Below are positions 15,416 to 23,767 of a stretch of DNA of 64,000 nucleotides, piece by piece. Numbering within the stretch: position 1 is the first letter of the stretch; every line of letters starts with the position of its first letter. The notes under the pieces were generated by a model. That model was not told the origin of the DNA. It was given only the letters and a program-made list of their open reading frames with translations, and searched no databases. The DNA is taken from assembly GCF_018224885.1 (NCBI RefSeq), contig NZ_JAGTXB010000004.1, positions 434,001 to 498,000 of the forward strand. The letters are read 5' to 3'. The position numbers were made by a program, and so were the translations under genes. This stretch comes from Chitinophaga hostae. GTDB taxonomy: Bacteria > Bacteroidota > Bacteroidia > Chitinophagales > Chitinophagaceae.

Positions 15416-16366
15416 ATGAAACAATTTATTTCTACAGCAGATGTTCCCAGTGTCCCGCGGTTAGTGGACATTGCGTTGAACTACAAGAAAGATCCTTTCA
15501 GGGACAAGGAATTAGGTAAGAACAAAACAGTGGGAATGATATTCCTGAATCCCAGTTTGCGAACACGGCTAAGTACACAGGTAGCAGCTAAAAACCTGGG
15601 CATGGAAGCCATCGTGTTTAATATCGATAAGGAAGGCTGGGCGCTGGAAATGAATGACGGGGTTGTCATGAATGGTAACACTACCGAACACGTAAAGGAA
15701 GCGGCGGCAGTAATGGGGCAGTACTTTGATATACTGGCCATCCGTACCTTTCCGGGTTTGAAGAATAAAGAAGAAGATTATACCGAGAAGTATATCAACC
15801 AGTTCATTAAATACGCCGGTGTGCCGGTAGTTAGCCTGGAAAGCGCTACCCTGCATCCTTTGCAGAGTTTAACAGATGTTATCACCATTAAGGAAAACTG
15901 GCAGCATGCCCGTAAACCTAAGGTGGTACTGACCTGGGCGCCGCATGTAAAGGCTTTGCCACAGGCTGTTCCCAACTCATTCGCACAATGGATGAATGCC
16001 TGGGGAGAAACAGATTTTGTGATCACTCATCCCGAAGGATATGAACTGGATGAACAATTTTCCGGTAATGCCCGGATAGAATACAACCAGGACAAAGCGT
16101 TGCAGGATGCGGATTTCGTGTATGTGAAAAACTGGTCTTCTTACAAAGACTATGGTAAAATTACCTGCACAGATCCCGCTTGGATGTTTACCAACGAAAA
16201 ACTGAAACTCACCAACGATGCAAAAGTAATGCACTGTTTACCGGTAAGAAGGAATGTAGTCATTGCTGATGAAGTACTGGACGGACCGAATGCCATCGTT
16301 ATCCCGGAAGCGGGTAACCGTGTATGGGCTGCGCAGGCAGTTTTGAGTGAAATACTGAAAGGATAA
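15416..16366 (+). CDS. argF': N-succinyl/N-acetylornithine carbamoyltransferase
   Basis: 316 residues. Transcarbamylase motifs: the carbamoyl phosphate site FLNPSLRTRLSTQ (43-55), HPLQSLTD near 147, and HCLPVRRN near 274. It resembles the Bacteroides fragilis succinylornithine transcarbamylase far more than normal ornithine transcarbamylases, so it carbamoylates an acylated ornithine. The residue that sets specificity (Pro90 in the succinyl enzyme, Glu92 in the Xanthomonas acetyl enzyme) is Thr90 here. I use ATG 15416 because MKQFISTADV aligns with the start of the family; the in-frame ATG at 15359 would add 19 residues of non-conserved sequence. Confidence 0.9.
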   Translation: MKQFISTADVPSVPRLVDIALNYKKDPFRDKELGKNKTVGMIFLNPSLRTRLSTQVAAKNLGMEAIVFNIDKEGWALEMNDGVVMNGNTTEHVKEAAAVMGQYFDILAIRTFPGLKNKEEDYTEKYINQFIKYAGVPVVSLESATLHPLQSLTDVITIKENWQHARKPKVVLTWAPHVKALPQAVPNSFAQWMNAWGETDFVITHPEGYELDEQFSGNARIEYNQDKALQDADFVYVKNWSSYKDYGKITCTDPAWMFTNEKLKLTNDAKVMHCLPVRRNVVIADEVLDGPNAIVIPEAGNRVWAAQAVLSEILKG

Positions 16367-16368
16367 TT

Positions 16369-17157
16369 ATGATCGATTTATTTATCATCAAAGTAGGCGG
16401 AAACGTTATAGATAACCCGGTACTGCTGCAAAGTTTTCTCGAAAAATTTGCGGCGGTACCCGGTAAAAAGATCCTGATACATGGTGGCGGAAAAATTGCT
16501 ACCCGTATCGGCGATCAGCTGGGCATCAAATCTAATTATGTAGATGGCCGGCGGATCACCGACGCAGCCACTATTGACCTTGTAACCATGGTATATGGCG
16601 GCCTGGTGAATAAACAACTGGTAGCAAAACTGCAGACTAATGGCTGTAATGCCATGGGCTTAACGGGCGCTGACGGTAATATTATCCCTGCGGTGAAAAG
16701 ACCCGTAAAAGACATCGACTATGGATTTGTAGGAGATGTGAATACCGCAGCATTGCATACCGCTCCTCTGAAAGCATTGCTGGAAGCAGGTATTACACCG
16801 GTGTTTGCACCGCTTACCCACGATGGCAACGGACAGATCCTGAACACCAATGCGGACACTATTGCCTCTTCCCTGGCCATTGCTTTATCGGCGGCTTACA
16901 GTGTAAGGCTGATCTACTGTTTTGAGAAGAAAGGTGTGTTACGTGATCCGGCAGATGATAACGCTGTGATCAATTTGATCAACAAAGAAATTTACCAGCA
17001 ACTGCTGGCGGAGAAAATATTGACAGACGGCATATTGCCTAAATTGCAAAACGCTTTCGGTGCCATTGAAAATGGGGTAAAAGAAGTGCTGATCGGACAC
17101 GCAGACGATGTGCTGAGTAATACAACAGCAAAAGTGGCAGGCACCCTAATATGCTAA
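16369..17157 (+). CDS. argB: Acylglutamate kinase
   Basis: 262 residues of the amino acid kinase fold. IKVGGN at 7-12 and HGGGK at 39-43 bind the phosphates, and ILNTNADTIASSLA near 160 is typical of N-acetylglutamate kinase. It phosphorylates the acylglutamate gamma-carboxylate. Its start is two bases after the argF' stop, so the two are translationally coupled. It lacks the N-terminal helix found in arginine-inhibited hexameric kinases, which suggests it is not feedback-inhibited in that way; this is inference from length. Confidence 0.93.
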   Translation: MIDLFIIKVGGNVIDNPVLLQSFLEKFAAVPGKKILIHGGGKIATRIGDQLGIKSNYVDGRRITDAATIDLVTMVYGGLVNKQLVAKLQTNGCNAMGLTGADGNIIPAVKRPVKDIDYGFVGDVNTAALHTAPLKALLEAGITPVFAPLTHDGNGQILNTNADTIASSLAIALSAAYSVRLIYCFEKKGVLRDPADDNAVINLINKEIYQQLLAEKILTDGILPKLQNAFGAIENGVKEVLIGHADDVLSNTTAKVAGTLIC

Positions 17158-17160
17158 CCT

Positions 17161-18225
17161 ATGTGGAACGAAAAACTATATGATGTGGCAGTGGCGCTGT
17201 TGAAACAGATGATCGCCACGCCATCGTTAAGCCGCGAAGAAGATGGCACCGCACAACTGATCAGCGATTTCCTGACAGCCATGGATATTCCGCATGAGCG
17301 GCATCTCAATAATATCTGGGCACTCAATAAACATTACGACCCCTCCAAACGTAATATACTGCTGAACTCCCATCATGATACAGTAAAGCCCAATCCGCAA
17401 TATACCCGCGACCCTTTTAGTCCGGATGTGGAAGACGGAAAGCTGTATGGACTTGGCAGCAATGATGCCGGAGGTTGCCTGGTAAGCCTGATCGCCACGT
17501 TCCTGCATTTTTATCACCGCAGCGATCTTAGTTATAATATCATACTCACTGCCACCGCAGAAGAAGAAATCAGCGGGGCAAATGGTATTGAAAGCATTTT
17601 ATCCCAACTGCCTGCCATCGAATTTGCGATAGTAGGAGAACCGACTTTAACGCAGCTGGCCATTGCAGAAAAAGGCCTCATGGTACTGGATTGCAACAGT
17701 GTAGGCAAAGCAGGACATGCAGCACGGGAAGAGGGTGAAAATGCCCTGTATAAAGCGCTGCCCGACCTGAACTGGTTTAAAGACTACCGTTTCCCGAAAG
17801 TATCGGAAACACTGGGTCCTGTGAAGATGAGCGTAACGGTGATCAATACTTCCAATAAAGCACATAACGTAGTACCGGCCGACTGCTCCTTTGTGGTGGA
17901 CGTACGCGCTACTGATCAATATACCCTCGAAGAACTGTTGGATATCATCCGCGCCAATGTTTCCTGCGAAGTAAAGCCGAGGTCTACACGTATGCGTCCT
18001 TCGTTTATACCCATGGATCATCCGTTTGTGCAGGCGGGTCTTTCGATCGGCAAAACCTGTTACGGATCGCCCACCACCTCAGATCAGGCGCTGATTCCTG
18101 CTACTTCTGTAAAAATGGGTCCGGGCGATTCTGCCCGCTCGCATACTGCAGATGAATATATTCACCTGCATGAAATTAAAGAGGGAATAGACAGTTATAT
18201 CAGGTTACTTGAAATGATCCAGTAA
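17161..18225 (+). CDS. argE: M20 family acylornithine/acylcitrulline deacylase
   Basis: 354 residues. Metal ligands: HHD at 71-73, D102 in GSNDAGG, and the EE pair in ATAEEEISGANG (E134 catalytic, E135 ligand). A dimerisation domain lies between about 165 and 275. With a transcarbamylase acting on acylated ornithine, this enzyme should remove the acyl group from acylcitrulline rather than from acylornithine. It starts three bases after argB. Confidence 0.9.
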   Translation: MWNEKLYDVAVALLKQMIATPSLSREEDGTAQLISDFLTAMDIPHERHLNNIWALNKHYDPSKRNILLNSHHDTVKPNPQYTRDPFSPDVEDGKLYGLGSNDAGGCLVSLIATFLHFYHRSDLSYNIILTATAEEEISGANGIESILSQLPAIEFAIVGEPTLTQLAIAEKGLMVLDCNSVGKAGHAAREEGENALYKALPDLNWFKDYRFPKVSETLGPVKMSVTVINTSNKAHNVVPADCSFVVDVRATDQYTLEELLDIIRANVSCEVKPRSTRMRPSFIPMDHPFVQAGLSIGKTCYGSPTTSDQALIPATSVKMGPGDSARSHTADEYIHLHEIKEGIDSYIRLLEMIQ

Positions 18226-18226
18226 T

Positions 18227-18808
18227 ATGAACTTTGAACCTGTTTTAGAAAACAAGCGCGTATTGCTGCAACCTTTGCAGGCAGTGCATTTGCCGGATCT
18301 CTGGCAGATAGCATCCGATGCTTCCCTGTGGGCTATACAACTGAATAAATTAGAGACCGAGCAGGATCTGGAAAAGTATATTCAGAAAGGACTGGCAGAG
18401 AGGGCGGCAAAGGAATCCATTCCTTTTGTGATCATCGACAAACAGGAAAACAGGATAGTGGGCTGCACTCGTTATATGGGCTTGTCGTTACTACATAAAC
18501 GAACCGAGATTGGCTCTACCTGGATCACCCCGGCATTGCATGGTTCGGGGCTGAATAAGGCCATGAAGTATGCGATGCTGCAATATGCCTTTGAGGAGAT
18601 GGATCTGAACAGGGTGGAGTTTAAAACGGATGAACTGAATACACAATCACGTCATGCAATCCTCAGCCTGGGTTGTACACAGGAAGGTGTTTTCCGTCGT
18701 CATATGATCACAAGCACCGGGAGAGTACGTAATACCGTATACTTCAGTATGCTTAAGGAAGAATGGCCGGAAATAAAGCAGCGTGTTTTTGGTAAATATG
18801 ATTTTTAA
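18227..18808 (+). CDS. RimJ/RimL-type GNAT acetyltransferase
   Basis: 193 residues with the RimJ/RimL layout: VLLQPLQAVHLPDLW at the start, GSTWITPALHGSGLNKA in the acetyl-CoA region and LNRVEFKTDELN before the last strand. Family members acetylate protein N-termini, amino acids or antibiotics. The gene begins one base after argE and lies ahead of argH, so it is firmly inside the arginine operon. The role there is unknown; it is less likely than the first GNAT to be the glutamate acylase because it looks like a generic member of its family. Confidence 0.85.
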   Translation: MNFEPVLENKRVLLQPLQAVHLPDLWQIASDASLWAIQLNKLETEQDLEKYIQKGLAERAAKESIPFVIIDKQENRIVGCTRYMGLSLLHKRTEIGSTWITPALHGSGLNKAMKYAMLQYAFEEMDLNRVEFKTDELNTQSRHAILSLGCTQEGVFRRHMITSTGRVRNTVYFSMLKEEWPEIKQRVFGKYDF

Positions 18809-18846
18809 TTTCAGGCTGCCCGGCAGCATGAAAAAACTATATTATT

Positions 18847-20181
18847 ATGAAATTGTGGCAAAAAGATAAAGCTTCCTTAGCAGCGGTAGAGCAGTTTACC
18901 GTTGGAAAAGACCGTGAAATGGATGCTTTCCTGGCGCCGTTTGACGTGCTGGGTTCTATGGCGCATATTACCATGCTGCAAAGTATAGGGCTGCTGGAAG
19001 CGGAAGAGTTAACCGTGCTTAAAAAGGAACTGCGTAATATCTACCAGGAAATCCAGGCGGGCAATTTTAAGCTGGAAGAGGGTGTGGAAGATATCCATTC
19101 ACAGGTAGAGCTGTTACTGACCCGTCGTTTGGGAGAAGTAGGGAAGAAGATCCACAGCGGCCGTTCGCGGAACGACCAGGTGTTGGTGGACCTGAAACTG
19201 TACCTGCGTCATGAGCTGCAAACCATGGTGGAGGAAGTGCTGGCGCTGTTTCACCTGTTGCAGCAGCAAAGCGAAAAATATAAGGCACACCTTATTCCCG
19301 GTTATACACATCTGCAGATAGCGATGCCATCTTCTTTCGGATTATGGTTTGGCGCTTATGCAGAAAGCCTGGTCGACGACCTGACCATGCTACAGGGCGC
19401 ATATAAGGTGGTGAATAAAAACCCCCTGGGTTCTGCTGCCGGTTATGGTTCTTCGTTCCCCCTTGACCGTGAGTTAACCACTGCATTGCTGGGTTTTGAT
19501 GCACTTAACTATAACGTAGTATACGCCCAGATGGGCAGGGGCAAAACAGAAAAAATTGTAGCCTTTGCACTCGCGGGTATTGCAGCCACCATCGCTAAAA
19601 TGGCCATGGATGCGTGTTTGTTTATGAACCAGAATTTCGGCTTTATCAGCTTCCCTGATGAACTGACCACAGGTTCCAGCATCATGCCGCATAAGAAAAA
19701 CCCTGATGTATGGGAACTGATCCGCTCACATGGTAATAAACTGCAGGCATTGCCTAATGAAATTGCGATGATGATCACCAACCTGCCATCCGGCTACCAC
19801 CGCGATCTGCAGTTGCTGAAAGAAAACCTGTTTCCTGCATTCGGCACCCTGAAAGATTGTATCCGCATGAGCCGCCTGATGCTGGAAAATATCCGCATAA
19901 AGGAAAATATACTGGACGACAATAAATACCAATATTTGTTCAGCGTAGAAGTGGTAAACAACCTGGTATTACAGGGCACGCCATTCCGCGAGGCATATAA
20001 GAAAGTAGGTATGGATATAGAACAGGGCACTTTTGCACCTGAGAAAGCCGTGGCACATACCCATGCCGGCAGCATCGGTAATTTATGCACCGAACAGATC
20101 GCGACCCAGATGGACGCAGTGGTAAAAGGTTTCCCTTTTGAATCGGTGGATAAAGCGTTAGAGCGGCTGCTGAATAGTTGA
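18847..20181 (+). CDS. argH: Argininosuccinate lyase
   Basis: 444 residues. The fumarase/aspartase superfamily signature GSSIMPHKKNP is at about 276-286, and HSGRSRNDQV near 103 is the classical ArgH substrate loop. It splits argininosuccinate into arginine and fumarate, the last step of the pathway. It is the last gene of the operon; a family C repeat begins only a few bases after its stop codon and probably ends the transcript. Confidence 0.96.
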   Translation: MKLWQKDKASLAAVEQFTVGKDREMDAFLAPFDVLGSMAHITMLQSIGLLEAEELTVLKKELRNIYQEIQAGNFKLEEGVEDIHSQVELLLTRRLGEVGKKIHSGRSRNDQVLVDLKLYLRHELQTMVEEVLALFHLLQQQSEKYKAHLIPGYTHLQIAMPSSFGLWFGAYAESLVDDLTMLQGAYKVVNKNPLGSAAGYGSSFPLDRELTTALLGFDALNYNVVYAQMGRGKTEKIVAFALAGIAATIAKMAMDACLFMNQNFGFISFPDELTTGSSIMPHKKNPDVWELIRSHGNKLQALPNEIAMMITNLPSGYHRDLQLLKENLFPAFGTLKDCIRMSRLMLENIRIKENILDDNKYQYLFSVEVVNNLVLQGTPFREAYKKVGMDIEQGTFAPEKAVAHTHAGSIGNLCTEQIATQMDAVVKGFPFESVDKALERLLNS

Positions 20182-20183
20182 TT

Positions 20184-20400
20184 TTTTCTTGCCCAGGATT
20201 TTCTTGCCCAGGATTAAACTGATTTAGAGGATTTAGAGGATTTTTTTATTGTGATTATAATTTGATTTTAAAAAGATTCGGGAAGATATAAGCGAATTTG
20301 CCTCCATCTTCCCGAATCTTTTAAAATCACAATAAAAAAATCCTCTAAATCCTCTAAATCAGTTTAATCCTGGGCAAGAAAATCCTGGACAAGAAAAAAG
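20184..20400. repeat. Family C long inverted repeat, copy C1
   Basis: An end-to-end palindrome of about 215 bases between convergent argH and the TonB receptor gene. The outer arms contain CCCAGGATTAAACTGATTT and its complement; the middle arms contain TTTAGAGGATTTAGAGGATT and its complement; the inner arms are GATTCGGGAAGAT and ATCTTCCCGAATC around an AAGCG-containing loop. The outer unit TTCTTGCCCAGGATT is duplicated on the left side. Confidence 0.9.
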
Positions 20401-20459
20401 GTAAATAAAAAAAGGGCGTTGATCAAAGCTGATCAACGCCCCCTTTTTTTATTTACCTC
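20399..20459. terminator. Bidirectional terminator before the TonB receptor
   Basis: GGGCGTTGATCA and TGATCAACGCCC form a 12-bp stem with an AAGC loop. A-rich and T-rich flanks (AGGTAAATAAAAAAA and its complement) extend the pairing, so it can terminate in both directions. It follows directly on repeat C1. Confidence 0.9.
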
Positions 20460-20460
20460 T

Positions 20461-22836
20461 CTAAAAGCCAATCGTAACCCCGGCAAAGAAATTAATTCCA
20501 GCCATCGGATAATAATAGTTGTCATAGGTAACGGTACCGCTTTTCAGATTGTAGCCCGGATAAGTGCTGCCGTTAGGTTCATATTTTGTATCGAAAATAT
20601 TATTGAGCATAAATTGTAATCCCAGCTCGCGGAATAACGTTTGCGGCACTACGTAGTTAATGCGCAGGTTGCTGACGAAGTAAGGATCAAGGCTCCCGGC
20701 TTTGCTGGAGGTATTATCCATATACTGGCGGCTTACATATTTACCCAGCAGATCTACGTTGAGGTTCCTGACCGGTTTCACAGATAACGTAAACCCACCT
20801 ACGAAAGAAGGAGAGAAAGAAATATCTGTTTTGCTGAATGTTTGGGTATGCGGAGCATACAGGGAGTCGTATGTTACAGCGTGGTAATCGAGCACCTTAT
20901 TCTGGCTGATGGCTGCGTTGGCAGCAAGACTAACGATATTACCCAGTTTTACATGGCCGTTTATTTCAATACCCATGCGATAGCTTTTGGGAATGTTGGT
21001 ACGCATATATGCGCCTACATCGGTGAGCATACCTGTTTGCACGAGTTGGTTTTTGTAGTTCATGTAATACACATTGGCCTGTATAGCAGCAATGCTGTTG
21101 CTCCAGGAATAGCCGGCTTCCACATCCCGGAGCAGTTCGGGTTTAGGAGCAGCTACGCCGTAGTTGTTTTCAAAGTCGGCCCTGTTAGGTTCTTTGTGTG
21201 CAATAGCAAAGGACGCGAATACACGGTTGTTGGGATTAATGTTATAAGAGATACCTGCTTTGGGATTAAAGAAATTATAATTCACATGCGCAATGTATGC
21301 AGGCGCTGCTTCAAAACCATCCATGTTGTACATGATGTTGCGGTATTGCATATCTGCAAAAATGCTGAGTGCGGAGGTGATTTTATATTCTCCTTTCCAG
21401 TAGATATTGAAGTCGTTTTTAACGGCAGGGTAACGGTAATATTCGTGGTCTTTCTCAAATTGGGTATCCGCCCAGATCACTTTTCCAAAGTGGTCGCCGG
21501 TGTACCTGTTCCAGCCGCCGCCGAGGCTCCAGTTGAATTTTTCGCCGGTACGGTTTACAGAAAATACGCTGCCATAGAAATAGTTGTCCAACCAGAGCTG
21601 GTTGATAATGTCTGCTGTATCTTTTTTAACGCCGTTGATAATTTGAACGGGAATGCCATAATCGGCTACCGGTTTGAACCCATTATAGTTTTCGTAGTAG
21701 CCGCGTCCGCGGGTGAGGTGGAAAGCTACGTTGAAATTGAGGTGGGAATTGATTTCCTGGTTGAGGAATAACTGGTAATGGTCCTGCTGATAATTGTCGG
21801 TTTGATTATCGTAGGGCGTGCCTGGTTTCTCTGTACCAGCCATGTTATAAGTTCTGTCGGTTGCCAGGAGTGCCTGTGGCACGCCGTACCAGGCCTGGTA
21901 TGTTTTTTCTTTTCCGGAGAAAACATTCAGCCGGATAGCCGTTTTTTTAGAAACATAGGCTGCGGAGGTATAGAAGGAACGCAGGTCAGAAGTAGCGCGG
22001 TCTATATATCCGTCTGAAGAAATTTTAGAGAGGCGTGCATCAATGGTAAAGTGATCGTTGATAAGCCCGGAACCTGCTTTTACCGTGTGTTTCCAGCTAT
22101 TGAAAGAACCGTAGCTGTTACTGATTTCGCCGTATGCTTTTTCGTTGAATTCGTTGGTGCTGAGGTTCAGGGTAGCGCCGAAAGCGGCAGCGCCATTAGT
22201 GGAAGTGCCTACGCCGCGTTGCAGCTGGATACTACTTACAGACGAAGCGAAATCGGGCATGTTGACAAAAAAAGTTCCCTGCGATTCGGCATCATTTACC
22301 GGGATACCGTTTACCGTAACGTTGATGCGGGTAATATCTGAACCGCGTACCCGCATACCTGTATAGCCGATACCGGCGCCTGCGTCGGAGTTGGTAACTA
22401 CACCCGGTTGCTGGTCCAGTAAAACGGGAAGGTCCTGACCCAGGTTGCCTTTCTTAATATCAGCCGCAGCAATGGTGGTATTTACAAAAGGCGAGTTTTT
22501 GCCTGCACGCAGACTGCTGATCTCTACCGGTTTTACAAACAAAGGAGATACTTCCAGTGCAATATCTTCCTGTTGAATATTATTGTTGGCATTTACAGTA
22601 GTGGTAAATGATTTAAAACCAATGAAGCTGGCGGTTAATGGATAGCTTCCTTTTTTAGGAAGATGAATGCTGTAGCGGCCTTTGCTGTCGGTTAATGCGC
22701 CGGTTTGGTTGATAGAAATGGTAACTCCTTCCAGTGGACGGCCACTGGTTTTGTTGGTAACGGTACCGGTTACCAGCGATTGTGCATGTAAAGTGCCTGC
22801 TATAGATAGCAGCACTAATAACATTAGCTGTTTCAT
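20461..22836 (-). CDS. TonB-dependent outer membrane receptor, probably for thiamin or a precursor
   Basis: 791 residues. The signal peptide ends at TLHAQ (19), followed by a carboxypeptidase-like domain (about 20-105), a plug domain with VRGSDITRINVTVNGIPV and a C-terminal beta-barrel ending in an aromatic-type strand (GVTIGF). It imports a ligand across the outer membrane with TonB energy. A TPP riboswitch lies directly upstream on the same strand, so the ligand is most likely thiamin, its phosphates or a pyrimidine/thiazole precursor. Thi-box controlled receptors of this kind are known from other Bacteroidota. No thi biosynthesis or pnuT-like gene is adjacent. Confidence 0.9.
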   Translation of the reverse strand: MKQLMLLVLLSIAGTLHAQSLVTGTVTNKTSGRPLEGVTISINQTGALTDSKGRYSIHLPKKGSYPLTASFIGFKSFTTTVNANNNIQQEDIALEVSPLFVKPVEISSLRAGKNSPFVNTTIAAADIKKGNLGQDLPVLLDQQPGVVTNSDAGAGIGYTGMRVRGSDITRINVTVNGIPVNDAESQGTFFVNMPDFASSVSSIQLQRGVGTSTNGAAAFGATLNLSTNEFNEKAYGEISNSYGSFNSWKHTVKAGSGLINDHFTIDARLSKISSDGYIDRATSDLRSFYTSAAYVSKKTAIRLNVFSGKEKTYQAWYGVPQALLATDRTYNMAGTEKPGTPYDNQTDNYQQDHYQLFLNQEINSHLNFNVAFHLTRGRGYYENYNGFKPVADYGIPVQIINGVKKDTADIINQLWLDNYFYGSVFSVNRTGEKFNWSLGGGWNRYTGDHFGKVIWADTQFEKDHEYYRYPAVKNDFNIYWKGEYKITSALSIFADMQYRNIMYNMDGFEAAPAYIAHVNYNFFNPKAGISYNINPNNRVFASFAIAHKEPNRADFENNYGVAAPKPELLRDVEAGYSWSNSIAAIQANVYYMNYKNQLVQTGMLTDVGAYMRTNIPKSYRMGIEINGHVKLGNIVSLAANAAISQNKVLDYHAVTYDSLYAPHTQTFSKTDISFSPSFVGGFTLSVKPVRNLNVDLLGKYVSRQYMDNTSSKAGSLDPYFVSNLRINYVVPQTLFRELGLQFMLNNIFDTKYEPNGSTYPGYNLKSGTVTYDNYYYPMAGINFFAGVTIGF

Positions 22837-22856
22837 GTAAATGTGTCTGTTTTCTG

Positions 22857-22938
22857 TTTGTCATTTCCTAACCAGCATTACCTGGTCCAGGTTCATTGGG
22901 TGTGATCTCAGCCTGAAAGTAAGGCACCCCATGTGTTG
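22857..22938 (-). ncRNA. TPP riboswitch (thi-box)
   Basis: On the minus strand the sequence carries the conserved TPP-binding core in order: GGGGTGCC, CTGAGATCACACCC, GAACCTGGACCAGGTAATGC and GGTTAGGAAA. It ends about 20 bases before the receptor start codon, which would suit control of translation initiation; I see no terminator hairpin between aptamer and gene. Confidence 0.95.
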
Positions 22939-22946
22939 CGTTAATG

Positions 22947-22954
22947 CAAAGGTA
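22947..22954 (-). promoter_or_regulatory. -7 element TACCTTTG upstream of the TPP riboswitch
   Basis: A perfect TAnnTTTG match on the minus strand, placed so that transcription would begin just ahead of the aptamer. Confidence 0.7.
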
Positions 22955-23074
22955 TACTTGTATGGGGTAAAAAGCAGAAATTATTTTTTGGGCGAAAGAA
23001 AATTGCGTAATTTCCATGGATACTTCTCTCAATCATCTTTCATAAATTTTTAACTATTTAAATCTTTATTTCTG

Positions 23075-23482
23075 ATGATCAAGCTTCAGTTAATCGGGCA
23101 TCTTGGCCGCGATGTAGTGAAAAAAGAAGTCAACGGGGCATCCGTATTTAATTTCCCGGTAGCTGTTAATGAGCGTTTTAAAAACGCACTGGGCGTACTG
23201 GAGGAAAGAACCACCTGGGTAGATTGCTCCCTGTGGGAAAAAAGTAACGTAGCTCCTTATTTAACGCAGGGTGTGATGGTTTATGTAGAAGGTACTCCAA
23301 AAGTGGAGGCTTATGTAAGCAACAGCACCGGTGCGCTATCGGGCGCTTTAAGACTGAGGGTTTTTTCGTTGCAGTTACTCAGCCGCAGGGATGAGGAAAA
23401 ACGGCTGGCAACTTTAACCGAAACCCCTGTTCCAGATGCAGAACCTGTTCAGGAACAGCCCGCTGACGATCTTCCATTCTAA
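23075..23482 (+). CDS. ssb: Single-stranded DNA-binding protein (SSB-like)
   Basis: 135 residues. The OB-fold spans about 1-105 (LIGHLGRDVVKKEVNG, then TTWVDCSLWEK and VYVEGTPKVEAY). The C-terminal tail is acidic and Pro-rich and ends in DDLPF, the standard SSB protein-interaction tip. It binds single-stranded DNA during replication and repair. It is shorter than a typical major SSB, so it could be a second paralog. Confidence 0.85.
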   Translation: MIKLQLIGHLGRDVVKKEVNGASVFNFPVAVNERFKNALGVLEERTTWVDCSLWEKSNVAPYLTQGVMVYVEGTPKVEAYVSNSTGALSGALRLRVFSLQLLSRRDEEKRLATLTETPVPDAEPVQEQPADDLPF

Positions 23483-23506
23483 AAGTGTATCAAGCATTCC
23501 AATATG

Positions 23507-23536
23507 AAAGCCAATCGTTTACGATTGGCTTTTTGT
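23507..23536 (+). terminator. Terminator after ssb
   Basis: AAGCCAATCG and CGATTGGCTT form a 10-bp stem with a TTTA loop, followed by TTTT. Confidence 0.9.
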
Positions 23537-23552
23537 GTTTTTTTCAAAAAGA

Positions 23553-23583
23553 TTTGGTGTGAATTAAAATAATGTTATCTTTG
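23553..23583 (+). promoter_or_regulatory. Promoter of the initiator tRNA gene
   Basis: TTTG at 23553-23556 and TATCTTTG at 23576-23583 are separated by 19 bases, matching the Bacteroidota -33/-7 promoter arrangement. The tRNA begins 10 bases later. Confidence 0.8.
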
Positions 23584-23592
23584 CACCCTCAT

Positions 23593-23664
<72 letters not shown>

Positions 23665-23698
23665 CAAAATAGAGCTGAAGAGCGTCTAAAAGATTAAG

Positions 23699-23722
23699 AG
23701 CCGAAGAAATTCGGCTTTTTTT
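23699..23722 (+). terminator. Terminator after the tRNA
   Basis: AGCCGAA and TTCGGCT pair around a GAAA loop and are followed by a run of T. Confidence 0.88.
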
Positions 23723-23767
23723 ATTTCTGTAAGTTTGAGTTGTGAAAGCAAGTCTTTAATTGTCATC

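Noticed and set aside
20842..21771. A 309-codon open frame antisense to the TonB receptor gene
   Set aside because: It mirrors the receptor coding strand, has no start signals and no family resemblance; long antisense frames are common opposite such genes.
22841..23053. A 70-codon plus-strand frame between the TonB receptor and ssb
   Set aside because: It runs antisense through the TPP riboswitch and its promoter; judged chance.
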